Source: JAPHTQ01 sp050302275 (GTDB lineage Bacteria; Pseudomonadota; Gammaproteobacteria; Thiohalomonadales; Thiohalomonadaceae). Taken from it: DNA of 64,000 nucleotides. Numbering within the stretch: position 1 is the stretch's first letter; each line of letters starts with the position of its first letter. The stretch covers positions 1-64,000 of the forward strand of contig JBNLAT010000013.1 of assembly GCA_050302275.1 (NCBI GenBank). The letters are read 5' to 3'. This document shows positions 14,764-25,106 of this stretch, piece by piece. Under the pieces are notes generated by a model. The model did not search any database. It was given only the letters and a program-made list of their open reading frames with translations, and was not told the DNA's origin. The position numbers and the translations under genes were made by a program.

Positions 14764-17124
14764 ATGGATACTGCAACGACGTACAGCATCATATTCAGTG
14801 GCAAAACCTGCGAGGGTTTCGAGCGCAAACAGGTTGCCCAGACCCTGGCGCAGAAGCTGCGCCTCAACGCCGAGCAGGTGAAGCGCCTGTTCGATGGCGC
14901 CGATCACACCATCAAACGCACCACCACCGAGGCCGACGCACAAAAGGTGGTGGATAAACTGGCGCTAATTGGCGCGATGAGCCGTATCGAACCACCGCCA
15001 GCGCCCAAGGCCGACTCACCCCGTAAACAAACTCCAGTAGCCGCGCCGAAGAAAGCAAAAACCAGCGATAAAACTCTTGCGTCTTTCACGCCGCTGGAGA
15101 ACCGCTCGATGTTCAAGCCGTTGCTCTACCTGTCGCTGGGCGTTGAGGCGCTATTCGCCGGACTCTATCTGGCACTGCTGCTGACCCTGGGTTTCTACAC
15201 CTTCTTCACCCTCTGGGCCTCCCCCGACAGCGACTATCCGCTGCTGATCCTGATGGCCCAGCTACTCAGCATTCCGGTCCTGACCCTGCTGCTGTTACTG
15301 CTGGCCAAACCGCTACTCTCCCTGCGCCACCTCAGCTATCGCGGCATCCACGCCTCCGAGGAGCAGGAGCCCGATCTCTATATGTTCGTGCAGGATGTTT
15401 GCGAACGGCTGAATGTGCCGCCACCCGTCGAGATCCGCTTTAACAACGATATGAACGTGATCGTGCATCATCGCGGCCTGCGCGGCTTTCAGCGCAATGA
15501 GTTTGTGCTGACCATCGGCGTCCCCTTGCTGGCGGCGCTGAAGACCAACCAACTGGCGGCGCTGCTGGCACGCGAGATGCTCTGTTTCCGAAACCCTGAA
15601 GCGCCCCGTGCCGGGTTCATGTTGATGGCAGTGCACCGTTGGCTGCATGTGGCGCTGCATCGGGAAGATAGCTTCGATCTGGGACTGAAACGCTGGCTGG
15701 AACAGGGCCGCCTTTCCGACACCACAGTAGAAAAATTGCAGGGGCTATTTGCCTTCGTACGCCGCCTGATGCTGCCGCGGCAAATGCTGAGCCGGATGCT
15801 GGAACGCCGACTGGTGCATACCATCGTTGCCGAAGCCGACGATGCAGCCTGTACCATGGCCGGACGCGAAGGATTGAGTCAGGCGCTGGAACAGCAGCGA
15901 CTCATCGCACATACGGCGGAAGATATTGTTCCCCGTTTGCAGAAACAGTGGGATGAGAAAGGTGTGCTCCCCGACGATATGGTGCAACTCATCCTGTTGC
16001 GGGCCCGCCAGTTCCCGGCGACGATCCACAACCAGTTGCGTACTGAACAGGAACAGCTCCGGGCAGCAGAGAGCGACATCATTCCCGCCGACAGTCAGCG
16101 CATTAACCGTCTGCAAAATGAGACGCCGTTACCCGGTTATGCCTGCGTCTCCCCGGCACAAACCCTGGTGCACTTCTTCGCCAAACTGGCCACCACCATG
16201 ACGGTGCGCTACTACCACAACCGCCTCAATGTCCCGATTACACCCAACAAGCTGATCCATCCGGTGGTCAAGGGCAGCAGCGAAGAACAGCTCAATACTG
16301 CGCTGACCGGTTACTTCAACGGCGTGCTGCACCTGATGCAACCGCTTAAGCTACAGGAGCTTAGCGATAAGATCACCAATGCGGCAACGGCAAAAAAGGT
16401 CTGGCGCGAAGCGGCGCAGCGGATCAAAGCCGACCTCTCACAGGCGAAGCGCGACTTCAGCGTTAACGCCACCACGGAGAAACAGCTCAGCGACAACAGC
16501 ATGCGCGAAGCACTCTATCGCGCCGAACTATGGCGCAAGATGGGCGAACGTAAATTAAACAAAGAAGATTTCGAGGCCTTCCTGCAGCAGTGTCGCGATG
16601 TGGAGAGTGAATACGAACAGAGCCTGAAGAAGGTGGCACTGCACCAGAGTTTCTATGCGCAGCGACTGGCGGCAACATTGGCGATGTTACGTCCACCGGA
16701 AGAGGAGGAGGATAGCGATCATCGTTATATGGAGATCGTTATGCTGCTTACCATCTATAGCCGCATCGAATCGATACTGCCGAAATTGCGCGAATTGAAG
16801 CTCAATGCTTCGCTGCTCAACGTCCTGCTCAGTTATCTCAACAGCGACCGTGCCTCTTCGCTGAAAGATCGCATCGATGAAGAGGCTGCCGACATCCGCA
16901 CCCTCATCACTGCGATCAAACTGGCCCTGAAAGATGTGCCCAATCCCTTCCCCGCTCCTCGCGGCGGAAAGGTGTTAATGGAGTACCTGTTACTGGAGTC
17001 TTTTAGCGACGACACCGCGGAGGGGGAATACGATCGCGGCAACGATATCGTAACCCGCATGGCGCTGATACAGAAAAGAATTCTTGTACGTCTGATTGAG
17101 ATCGCAGGTGAGGCGGAGCAGTAA
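14764..17124 (+). CDS. Large membrane protein resembling an M48 peptidase with a lost active site
   Basis: About 786 residues. The start is uncertain: ATGs at 14623, 14746 and 14764 are in frame and none has a good site; 14764 is chosen because a recognisable N-terminal domain (TYSIIFSGKTCEGF...VKRLFDGADHTIKR) begins there. A charged linker is followed by two long membrane segments (~118-150 and ~155-184), then a region laid out like an M48 zinc peptidase: LYMFVQDVCERLNVPPPVEIRF, and LAALLAREMLCF where active enzymes have ALLAHELGHF. Both catalytic histidines of HExxH are therefore replaced, at about residue 270. The remaining ~500 residues are helical and charged. Likely a non-catalytic membrane scaffold; function unknown. 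Confidence 0.7.
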   Translation: MDTATTYSIIFSGKTCEGFERKQVAQTLAQKLRLNAEQVKRLFDGADHTIKRTTTEADAQKVVDKLALIGAMSRIEPPPAPKADSPRKQTPVAAPKKAKTSDKTLASFTPLENRSMFKPLLYLSLGVEALFAGLYLALLLTLGFYTFFTLWASPDSDYPLLILMAQLLSIPVLTLLLLLLAKPLLSLRHLSYRGIHASEEQEPDLYMFVQDVCERLNVPPPVEIRFNNDMNVIVHHRGLRGFQRNEFVLTIGVPLLAALKTNQLAALLAREMLCFRNPEAPRAGFMLMAVHRWLHVALHREDSFDLGLKRWLEQGRLSDTTVEKLQGLFAFVRRLMLPRQMLSRMLERRLVHTIVAEADDAACTMAGREGLSQALEQQRLIAHTAEDIVPRLQKQWDEKGVLPDDMVQLILLRARQFPATIHNQLRTEQEQLRAAESDIIPADSQRINRLQNETPLPGYACVSPAQTLVHFFAKLATTMTVRYYHNRLNVPITPNKLIHPVVKGSSEEQLNTALTGYFNGVLHLMQPLKLQELSDKITNAATAKKVWREAAQRIKADLSQAKRDFSVNATTEKQLSDNSMREALYRAELWRKMGERKLNKEDFEAFLQQCRDVESEYEQSLKKVALHQSFYAQRLAATLAMLRPPEEEEDSDHRYMEIVMLLTIYSRIESILPKLRELKLNASLLNVLLSYLNSDRASSLKDRIDEEAADIRTLITAIKLALKDVPNPFPAPRGGKVLMEYLLLESFSDDTAEGEYDRGNDIVTRMALIQKRILVRLIEIAGEAEQ

Positions 17125-17133
17125 CTCCGTTAA

Positions 17134-18089
17134 TCAGGCCACACGCAGGCAGTGGACGCTGAAATAGCTGTTCTCGTCGATCCAGGTTTTCACCCGTTCA
17201 AATCCCTCCTCCGCCGCCATACGCAAAAATCCATCCACCGTATATTTATAGGAATTTTCCGTGTGGATGGCATCGCCTGCGGCAAACTGCAACTGTTCAT
17301 TACCGATATGAACCTGTTGCAAGGTGTTGCTGATCAGGTGCATCTCCACCCGTCCCAGCTCGGCGTTATAGCCTGCGGCATGATCGAAATTCTCCACCAC
17401 GAAGTCGGCATCCAGTTCGCGATTGATCCGCTCCAGCAGGTTCAGGTTGAAAGCGGCGGTAACGCCCGCCGCATCGTTATAGGCGCGATGCAGTACCGTG
17501 TGTTCTTTTTGTAGATCAACGCCGATCAATAGATGACCACCGCTACCCAACGCCAGTGCCACATGATGCAACAAACGCTGTGCATGGGTCGGTTCGAAAT
17601 TGCCGATGCTGGAACCGGGGAAAAATGCCGCACGCGGCAGTTCATCGGGCGACCAGGGTAGTTTCAAACCACGGGAGTAATCGGCACAGGTGGCGTGCAC
17701 TTCGAGTTCAGGATATTCACGCGCCAATGTTCTGGCTGCGTCGAGCAGAAAATCACGGGAGATGTCGACCGGCATGTAGGCGGCGGGCTTCAACGCATCG
17801 AGCAGCAGGCGGATCTTGCGGCTGGAACCTGAACCGAGCTCAATCAACAGGCAGTCGTTGCCGAGCAATGACGCCATCTCTTCGCCGTGTTTTTCCAGCA
17901 ATGAAATCTCGGTACGAGAAGGATAATACTCAGGCGTTTCGGTGATCGCCTCGAACAGTTCCGAGCCACGCAGATCGTAAAAAAACTTGGGCGAGATCAT
18001 CGGCGGCTTCTGCCGTAAACCTTTAAGCACTTCACGCATCATGTCGATCTGCGGCGGATGGAGATCGTAGAAACGCACGGCGTGATGGC

Positions 18090-18093
<4 letters not shown>
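17134..18093 (-). CDS. egtD: L-histidine N-alpha-methyltransferase EgtD
   Basis: 319 residues, usual length. It trimethylates histidine to hercynine, the first ergothioneine step. The N-terminal signature FFYDLRGSELFEAITETPEYYPSRTE (residues ~37-62) and the SAM-binding LIELGSGSSRKIRLLLDAL are diagnostic, followed by FFPGSSIGNFEP and the C-terminal ENSYKYT / FSVHCL motifs that form the histidine pocket. Its ATG overlaps the egtB stop by four bases, so it is translated with egtB. The transcript runs leftward and converges with the M48-like gene ten bases away. Confidence 0.96.
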
Positions 18094-19382
<1,289 letters not shown>

Positions 19383-19477
19383 TGTTTCCCTCCTGAAACA
19401 GGTTGGGTCTCTAAGCGTAGACCATGGAGGCGGGCAAGATATCCCGCCCCCAACGAAGCTGTCTCAACTAGATGGGT

Positions 19478-19906
19478 TTAACACTGCTCCCAAGGGAGAT
19501 TTTCGAAACGCCAACCACCCAACGTGCTGCGGTGGTGGTTGTCGTCCAGTTCACCCTCAAAGCCTTCGAGGACGTTATGCACGCCTTTGACACCCGCCTC
19601 GACCAGAACCTCGCCGGCCTCCTGTGAACGCTTGCCACTACGGCAGATCAACAGGATCGGCGCACAGCCGTCCAGATCGTCGCAGATCACGCCACCGAGC
19701 ATCAGCTCACGTACCTGGCGGACAAAGTGAGGGTTCACTTCCCAGTCCGGCTCATCGATCCACGGAATGTGCACCGCCCCCTTGGGGTGGCCCACAAACA
19801 GGAACTCCATATTGGAACGCACATCTACCAGCACGGCCCGCGGGTCGTCCTGCATGATTTGCCAGGCTTCGGTCGGTGTGATGCCTTTGACCCCTTTCTC
19901 GCCCAT
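19478..19906 (-). CDS. Rhodanese-like sulfurtransferase
   Basis: 142 residues from the ATG at 19906, with GGAGGAG upstream (a TTG start five codons earlier overlaps that site). Single rhodanese domain with the N-terminal LVDVRSNMEFLFVGHPKGAVHIPW and the active-site loop CRSGKRS, whose cysteine carries the persulfide. No signal peptide. It lies 95 bp upstream of egtB on the same strand and downstream of nfeD, so a link to ergothioneine sulfur supply is possible but only positional. Confidence 0.92.
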   Translation of the reverse strand: MGEKGVKGITPTEAWQIMQDDPRAVLVDVRSNMEFLFVGHPKGAVHIPWIDEPDWEVNPHFVRQVRELMLGGVICDDLDGCAPILLICRSGKRSQEAGEVLVEAGVKGVHNVLEGFEGELDDNHHRSTLGGWRFENLPWEQC

Positions 19907-19955
19907 GGCTAACTCCTCCAAAATATATTTATATACTTATCAATACAGCTTATTG

Positions 19956-20408
19956 CTAGGTTAATAGTTCCACCTTCAGTAGTACGCCGTCAACCCCCAT
20001 GACTTTCACCCGACTCCCCGCGGCACAATCCTCCCCCAGAATGCGCCAGGTGGTGTCGTCGACCCGTATCTTGCCGTGGCCATTAACGATGGGTTCGTCC
20101 AGGGTAAAAGTGCGGCCCACATACTGCTCACCACGACGGTTAAGCGCGGGCTGGTCGCTCTCCACCGGGTGCTTGCTCTGGTATTTACGCCAGGCAACCA
20201 CCGCTACGACCGAGAGCACGGCGAAGATGGCGATCTGGTAGTCCCAGCCCATGCCCGGAATCAGCAACAACAGGAAGCCGACCACGCCTGCCGCAATGCC
20301 CATCCACATAAAGAAGGTACCGGGGACGAACGCCTCCAGAATCAGCAGCGTCACCGCCAGTATCCACCAGCTCCAGTGATCGACGTGCTGGAAGAGCTCG
20401 GCCATCAT
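19956..20408 (-). CDS. NfeD family membrane protein
   Basis: 150 residues. Three hydrophobic segments in the first half (WWILAVTLLILEAF, FFMWMGIAAGVVGFLLLLIPGMG, IAIFAVLSVVAVVAW) are followed by a cytosolic or periplasmic OB-fold (YVGRTFTLDEPIVNGHGKIRVDDTTWRI...VKVMGVDGVLLKVE). Short NfeD1b-type proteins work with SPFH/stomatin partners in membrane quality control. It overlaps the upstream SPFH gene by four bases, the canonical NfeD-stomatin operon. GGAGG lies six bases before the first of two adjacent ATG codons. Confidence 0.94.
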   Translation of the reverse strand: MMAELFQHVDHWSWWILAVTLLILEAFVPGTFFMWMGIAAGVVGFLLLLIPGMGWDYQIAIFAVLSVVAVVAWRKYQSKHPVESDQPALNRRGEQYVGRTFTLDEPIVNGHGKIRVDDTTWRILGEDCAAGSRVKVMGVDGVLLKVELLT

Positions 20409-21334
20409 GCGCCACCTCCTCGCTTACCCAGTGCCTCTTTCGCCAGTTCGCTGATACCACCGATGGCGCCGATTACGCCGGATGCCTCAAGCGGCATAAA
20501 GATCAGTTTTCCATTCGGGGCCGTGGCAATGCTTTGCAGCGCATCGACATACTTAGTGGCAACGAAGTAGTTCACGGCATTGATATCGCCCTTCTCGATT
20601 GCCTGGGAAACCATCATGGTCGCCTTGGCCTCCGCCTCGGCCAGACGCTCCCGCGCCTCGGCTTCGCGGAAAGCGGCCTCACGCTGACCTTCTGCTTCGA
20701 GAATGGCCGACTGTTTTTCACCCTCCGCCTTGAGGATCGCCGACTGGCGTTCACCTTCGGCCTCGAGGATCTGCGCACGCTTGAGGCGTTCCGCCTTCAT
20801 CTGCCGCGCCATCGCGTCGACCAGATCGTTGGGTGGAGAGATATCCTTGATCTCGATACGGGTGACCTTCACGCCCCAGGGTGTGGTGGCATCGTCCACC
20901 ACGCTAAGCAGGCGGGCGTTGATCTCGTCACGACGGGAGAGCAGTTCGTCCAGATCCATACCACCCATTACGGTACGGATATTGGTCATGGTGAGGTTGA
21001 GGATGGCGTAGTCGAGACCGCTAACCTCGTAGGCCGCCTTGGCCGCGTCCATGATTTGATAGAAGACCACGCCGTCGACAGTAACCATGGCGTTGTCCTT
21101 GGTAATGACCTCCTGGGACGGCACATCCTGCACCTGTTCCATCATGTTCATCTTGCGGCCAACGCGATCAACCACGGGCACGATAAGATTGAGGCCGGGA
21201 CGCAGGGTCTGTACATAACGACCGAAGCGCTCGACGGTGTACTCCATCCCCTGCGGTACGGATTTGACGCCGAGAAACACCAGCACCACGGCAAGGCCGA
21301 AGAGGTAGATGACAAACGAGGCAAACCCTTCCAT
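20405..21334 (-). CDS. SPFH/Band 7 (stomatin, QmcA-like) protein
   Basis: 309 residues from the second ATG (21334), seven bases after AAGGAG. One N-terminal membrane segment (FVIYLFGLAVVLVFLGV), then the SPFH domain (VPQGMEYTVERFGRYVQTLRPGLN... VRTVMGGMDLDELLSRRDEIN) and a long Glu/Ala coiled coil with three near-repeats of ILEAEGERQSA (residues ~190-225), ending in a Gly-rich tail. Such proteins form large ring or cage oligomers at the inner membrane, often modulating FtsH proteolysis. Coupled to nfeD. Confidence 0.95.
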   Translation of the reverse strand: MEGFASFVIYLFGLAVVLVFLGVKSVPQGMEYTVERFGRYVQTLRPGLNLIVPVVDRVGRKMNMMEQVQDVPSQEVITKDNAMVTVDGVVFYQIMDAAKAAYEVSGLDYAILNLTMTNIRTVMGGMDLDELLSRRDEINARLLSVVDDATTPWGVKVTRIEIKDISPPNDLVDAMARQMKAERLKRAQILEAEGERQSAILKAEGEKQSAILEAEGQREAAFREAEARERLAEAEAKATMMVSQAIEKGDINAVNYFVATKYVDALQSIATAPNGKLIFMPLEASGVIGAIGGISELAKEALGKRGGGA

Positions 21335-21409
21335 TTCCATTCTCCTTCGTTGTTAATTAGGCAAACATACAGCGGTGAATTTGTTGCTGCGATACAATTT
21401 GTATTCAGT

Positions 21410-21916
21410 TTAATCTTTTGCAGCTGAGGAAATACTTTTGACCTCCAGGTCAATGATCCTGATACCCCAAGGGGTGGCCGCCTGTTTCATGGCAGCCAAT
21501 AGACGCTCACCGATAAGTCTGGGGTGGTTATGTAATTCATCTGCTTCCATGGCTAATGCAATGGCCTGAATATCTGCCGCTGCCTGTTCACGAATAGCCC
21601 GATCAGGATTACCCGCCTGGTAAGCTGCCGAAGCCGCATCCATAACCTGATAGCTGATCTCGCTATCAATACTGAATCTTACGTTATCCCTGGTGATAAC
21701 CGTCTGCTCAGGTATATAACGGACCTGTTTGGTCATATCCATTTTGTGACCAACCCGGTCGAGAATCGGAACGATGAAATTAATTCCTGGGGTTAACGTC
21801 CTAGTATAGCGCCCGAGTCGTTCGACAACGTATCCCTTCCCCTCAGGTACTGATGTAATGCTGTAAAGCAGCAACCCCACGACGAAACTTGCCAGGTAGT
21901 AGCTAAAACTGCCCAT
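21410..21916 (-). CDS. Truncated SPFH/Band 7 paralogue
   Basis: 168 residues from the ATG at 21916 with AAGGAGG upstream; the frame extends further but overlaps ttcA and has no site. It matches the first 55 percent of the neighbouring SPFH protein: membrane segment (YYLASFVVGLLLYSI), VPEGKGYVVERLGRYTRTLTPGINFIVP, VITRDNVRFSIDSEISYQV, ending at GIRIIDLEVKSISSAAKD. The coiled-coil oligomerisation region is absent. It is more AT-rich than its neighbour. It is either a decaying duplicate or a natural short modulator; its intact ribosome-binding site argues that it is still translated. Confidence 0.7.
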   Translation of the reverse strand: MGSFSYYLASFVVGLLLYSITSVPEGKGYVVERLGRYTRTLTPGINFIVPILDRVGHKMDMTKQVRYIPEQTVITRDNVRFSIDSEISYQVMDAASAAYQAGNPDRAIREQAAADIQAIALAMEADELHNHPRLIGERLLAAMKQAATPWGIRIIDLEVKSISSAAKD

Positions 21917-21995
21917 CCAAACCTCCTTTGTTATCGGCTCAAATAGCATACACCAGCGATGCGACGATGGTGCGTTCGCGTTACAATCGGCGCGC

Positions 21996-22769
21996 ATGAG
22001 CACACCATACGTTAAACCGCCCAAATTGCTGTTGCGCCCGATCGGCCGCGCCATCGGCGATTTCCAGATGATTCGCGAGGGCGACAAGGTCCTGCTTGGC
22101 CTCTCCGGCGGCAAGGATTCACTCTCCCTGCTGCATGTGTTGCGACACCTGCAACGGGCCGCGCCGGTCCATTTCGATCTGGGCGCGATCACCATCGACC
22201 CGATGATCCCCGGTTTTGATCCATCGGTGCTGAAACCCTATCTGGCGGAGATGGGCATTCCCTATATCTACGACGAAGAGCCTATCGCCGATGAAGCGAT
22301 GAAGTATCAGGAAGATCCTTCGTTTTCTTTTTGTGCCTTCTGCTCACGCCTCAAGCGCGGTTCGATCTACGCACGGGCACGGGAAAATGGCTACAACGTG
22401 ATCGCCCTGGCGCAGCATCTGGATGATCTGGCCGAGAGCTTTATGATGTCCGCCTTTCATCGCGGCCAGCTCGGCACGATGAAGGCCCATTACATTAACG
22501 ACGCCGGCGACCTGCGTATCATCCGACCAATGGTCTACGTGCGCGAACGTCAGAGCGCCGCCTTTGCCGAAAACGCCCAACTCCCTGTAGTGCCCGACAA
22601 CTGCCCCGCCTGTTTCAGCAAGCCGACCGAGCGCCAGCACTTCAAGCAACTGCTGGCCGAGGAGGAGGGGCGTTACAAAAACCTGTTCCGCAATCTGCTG
22701 CATACCCTTAAGCCGTTAATGGCCGAAGGCAGCGATGCGCTGATCGTCCGCGGAGACGAAGAAGAGTGA
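21996..22769 (+). CDS. ttcA: tRNA 2-thiocytidine(32) synthetase TtcA
   Basis: 257 residues. An ATP-pyrophosphatase-type thiolase that makes s2C at tRNA position 32 using an Fe-S cluster. The PP-loop SGGKDS is near residue 39. Cluster cysteines are in CAFCSRLKRG (~110-113) and CPACF (~201-204), and QHLDDLAESFMMSAFH is the conserved tRNA/ATP region. Slightly shorter than the E. coli protein but with all motifs. It is divergent from the truncated SPFH gene and overlaps the following acyltransferase start. Confidence 0.95.
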   Translation: MSTPYVKPPKLLLRPIGRAIGDFQMIREGDKVLLGLSGGKDSLSLLHVLRHLQRAAPVHFDLGAITIDPMIPGFDPSVLKPYLAEMGIPYIYDEEPIADEAMKYQEDPSFSFCAFCSRLKRGSIYARARENGYNVIALAQHLDDLAESFMMSAFHRGQLGTMKAHYINDAGDLRIIRPMVYVRERQSAAFAENAQLPVVPDNCPACFSKPTERQHFKQLLAEEEGRYKNLFRNLLHTLKPLMAEGSDALIVRGDEEE

Positions 22770-23623
22770 AGGCGTTGATGCGTATTGTCGCGCTGCTGCC
22801 GCTACCCGTAGCTCACGCCATTGGCGTGCTGTTCGGCTGGCTCTTCTATCTGATCAACAACCCCCACCGGGACGTGGCACGACGCAATATCGCCCTCTGC
22901 CTGCCTGAGCTTTCACCGAGAGCACGCCGCCGCATGCTGCGCCATGCGCTGATCGAAACCGGCAAGACGGCAATGGAATCTGCACTGCTCTGGCTAGGCA
23001 GCCGCAAACGAACCTTGGGACTGGTGCGCGAGGAACTCGGCAAAGAAGCACTGGAGGCGGCGCTGGCAAAAGGCAAAGGGGTGATTCTGGTGGTGCCACA
23101 CCTGGGCTCCTGGGAACTGGTCAGTCTCTATTGCTCCGCCTCCTACCCACTCACTTCCCTTTACCGCCCGCTGCGCAAGTCAGCAATGGAGCCGCTGGTG
23201 CTGCAGGGACGTACCCGTTTCGGCGCAGAACTGGTGCCGACTAATACACGCGGCGTGCGCGCCCTGTTTCAGGCGCTGGAGAAAAATCAGCTGGTGTTGA
23301 TCCTGCCGGATCAGGACCCGCGCAATTCGGGCGGCGAGTTCGCCCCCTTCTTCGGTATCCAGGCTAATACCATGACCCTGGTAACACGGCTGGCGCAGAA
23401 GAGCGGCGCCTCGCTGGTGATGTGTGTTGCCGAACGGCTGGATTGGGGACAGGGTTTCCGCCTGCACTATCAGGCTATCGACCAATCCGCAGACGATGTG
23501 CAAAACCATCTCACAGCGATCAATCAGGCGGTGGAAGAGAAGATTCTCGCCTTTCCGGCGCAGTATCAGTGGACCTACAAACGTTTCCGCACGCGGCCGA
23601 GCGGTGAAGGCAACATTTACTGA
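22766..23623 (+). CDS. Lipid A biosynthesis-type acyltransferase (LpxL/HtrB family)
   Basis: 285 residues. Inner-membrane acyltransferase of the LpxL/LpxM superfamily. The N-terminal hydrophobic anchor (IVALLPLPVAHAIGVLFGWLFYLI) is followed by the catalytic HxxxxE motif PHLGSWEL near residue 111 and the LILPDQDPRNSGGEFAPFFG element. The start is GTG at 22766, overlapping the ttcA stop (GTGA); an ATG at 22778 with GAAGG upstream is an alternative. A second member of the family begins at the far end of the window (63792), so this one could be a secondary acyltransferase; substrate not assignable. Confidence 0.9.
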   Translation: MKALMRIVALLPLPVAHAIGVLFGWLFYLINNPHRDVARRNIALCLPELSPRARRRMLRHALIETGKTAMESALLWLGSRKRTLGLVREELGKEALEAALAKGKGVILVVPHLGSWELVSLYCSASYPLTSLYRPLRKSAMEPLVLQGRTRFGAELVPTNTRGVRALFQALEKNQLVLILPDQDPRNSGGEFAPFFGIQANTMTLVTRLAQKSGASLVMCVAERLDWGQGFRLHYQAIDQSADDVQNHLTAINQAVEEKILAFPAQYQWTYKRFRTRPSGEGNIY

Positions 23624-23626
23624 ACC

Positions 23627-23780
23627 ATCTCAAACTTGCTGTGCTTGGCGATACGGCGTTAAAAATGAACTCAGAATGCTCATTTACTGACGTGTAAACT
23701 CCGCTTCTTCGTTCATTTTCGCACCCAAGGGCATTACCTACGGGGCACCTTGTCTCGCCTGCGCTCGCTAACTTTGAGAT
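23627..23780. repeat. Nested inverted-repeat element (MITE-like)
   Basis: Outer arms ATCTCAAACTTGC (23627-23639) and GCTAACTTTGAGAT (23767-23780) are complementary with one mismatch and one bulge. Inner arms AAAATGAAC (23662-23670) and GTTCATTTT (23711-23719) are perfect. The element fills the gap between the convergent acyltransferase and yrfG genes and encodes nothing recognisable. The structure suggests a small non-autonomous repeat. Confidence 0.65.
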
Positions 23781-23798
23781 AGGTTCTCGGCTATTCAC

Positions 23799-24449
23799 TC
23801 AGGGCATAATGTCGCGGAAAGTTTCGATGGCCTCAAACTCTTCTACATCCCGCCGCGGTGATTTCGTATCCGGCTCATAGACTGCCAGCAGCCAGCGAAT
23901 CCCGTACTCTTTTGCCGAGCGCAGTACCGGCAGGCTGTCATCGACCAGCAGCGTTCGCTGTGGGTCGAACTGCTCCACCTCCTGCAAGCGTTCCCAGAAC
24001 CCTTCCTCTTCCTTGGCCATGCCGAAGTCGTGTGAGACCACCAGGTGGTCGAAGTGCCCGCCCAGCTGGGTCTTCTGCATCTTCAGTTCCAGGCTTTTAA
24101 TATGGGCGTTGGTTACCAGCAGCACCCGTTTGCCGGCAGCACGGACCGCATCGAGAAAATCGGTGACGTAGGGGTGTACGGCGATCAGATGGTCCACCTC
24201 CTCCTTGAGCAGAGCGATATCGAGGCCCAGCTCTTCGGTCCAGTAGTCGATGCTGTACCAGTCGATGGTGCCCATCATGGCGCGATAGCGGGCGTGCAGG
24301 TCACTTTTCACCTCATCCAGCGCCAGTCCGTGCTTTTCACTAAAGCGTTGCGGCACATGCTCCAGCCAGAAATAGGTATCAAAATGAAGATCGAGCAGGG
24401 TACCGTCCATATCCAGTAACACCGTATCGATCTGCTGCCAATCCACCAT
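23799..24449 (-). CDS. yrfG: HAD-family GMP/IMP nucleotidase YrfG
   Basis: 216 residues from the ATG at 24449, with GAGGAG eight bases upstream; the longer frame has no support. HAD motif I is LLDMDGTLLDL, motif II is LLVTNAH and motif IV is LLVDDSLPVL. FDTYFWLEHVP and IDWYSIDYWTEELGLDI match E. coli YrfG closely. It hydrolyses purine mononucleotides. The divergent neighbour nudE is also near yrfG in E. coli, which supports the name. Confidence 0.92.
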   Translation of the reverse strand: MVDWQQIDTVLLDMDGTLLDLHFDTYFWLEHVPQRFSEKHGLALDEVKSDLHARYRAMMGTIDWYSIDYWTEELGLDIALLKEEVDHLIAVHPYVTDFLDAVRAAGKRVLLVTNAHIKSLELKMQKTQLGGHFDHLVVSHDFGMAKEEEGFWERLQEVEQFDPQRTLLVDDSLPVLRSAKEYGIRWLLAVYEPDTKSPRRDVEEFEAIETFRDIMP

Positions 24450-24560
24450 ACTTGCACTCCTCATCGTCGCTGCCGGGCATTCTACCGCCCCGCCGGGGAG
24501 TTGTGCCAACGCCACGGCTTCAGGGTATGATGCCCCCTGGCCCGCTAAGTAGTGAGAACC

Positions 24561-25106
24561 ATGCGAGACAAACCGACCATCATCAAACGGGAAACGCTGG
24601 TCAAAACCCGGATATTCCACGTCGAACAGCTGGATCTCCGTTTTGCCAATGGCGTCGAGACCCAATATGAGCGGTTGCTCGGTTCGCCGCAGGGTTCAGT
24701 ATTGATCGTACCGATGCTGGATGACGACACGGTGCTGCTGATCCGTGAGTACGCCGCCGGAATCGATCGCTATGAATTGGCCCTGCCCAAGGGACGCATT
24801 GAAAAAGGCGAAGAGTTACTGGATGCGGCTAACCGGGAGATAATGGAAGAGGTTGGCTACGCCGCCAACAATCTGCACCACCTCACCTCGGTCAGTGTGG
24901 CGCCCGGTTATGTTGGTTACTTTACCCATATCGTGTTGGCCCGTGACCTCTATCCCAGCACTGCTGAGGGCGACGAACCCGAGCCGATTGAAGTCGTCCC
25001 TTGGAAACTGAGCGAATTGCCGCAATTAACGCAGCGAGAAGACTGCACCGAGGCACGCAGTATTGCCGCCCTTTATATGACCCGTGAGTATCTATTGAAT
25101 GTTTGA
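24561..25106 (+). CDS. nudE: ADP compounds hydrolase NudE
   Basis: 181 residues from the ATG at 24561 (a GTG three codons earlier is also open). Nudix box GRIEKGEELLDAANREIMEEVG (residues ~81-102) with all glutamates present. N-terminal KPTIIKRETLVKTRIFHVE and C-terminal DLYP...EGDEPEPIEVVPW match NudE, which cleaves ADP-ribose, Ap3A and NADH. It overlaps cysQ by eight bases, so the two are co-translated. Confidence 0.93.
   Translation: MRDKPTIIKRETLVKTRIFHVEQLDLRFANGVETQYERLLGSPQGSVLIVPMLDDDTVLLIREYAAGIDRYELALPKGRIEKGEELLDAANREIMEEVGYAANNLHHLTSVSVAPGYVGYFTHIVLARDLYPSTAEGDEPEPIEVVPWKLSELPQLTQREDCTEARSIAALYMTREYLLNV

Noticed and set aside
10894..14764. Cobalamin or SAM riboswitch upstream of metH
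   Set aside because: The 170-bp gap to the divergent gene shows no recognisable B12-box or SAM-motif sequence and is partly taken up by possible coding sequence.
21917..22195. Upstream extension of the truncated SPFH frame
   Set aside because: It overlaps ttcA on the other strand; the ATG at 21916 has a strong Shine-Dalgarno and starts the family-like sequence.
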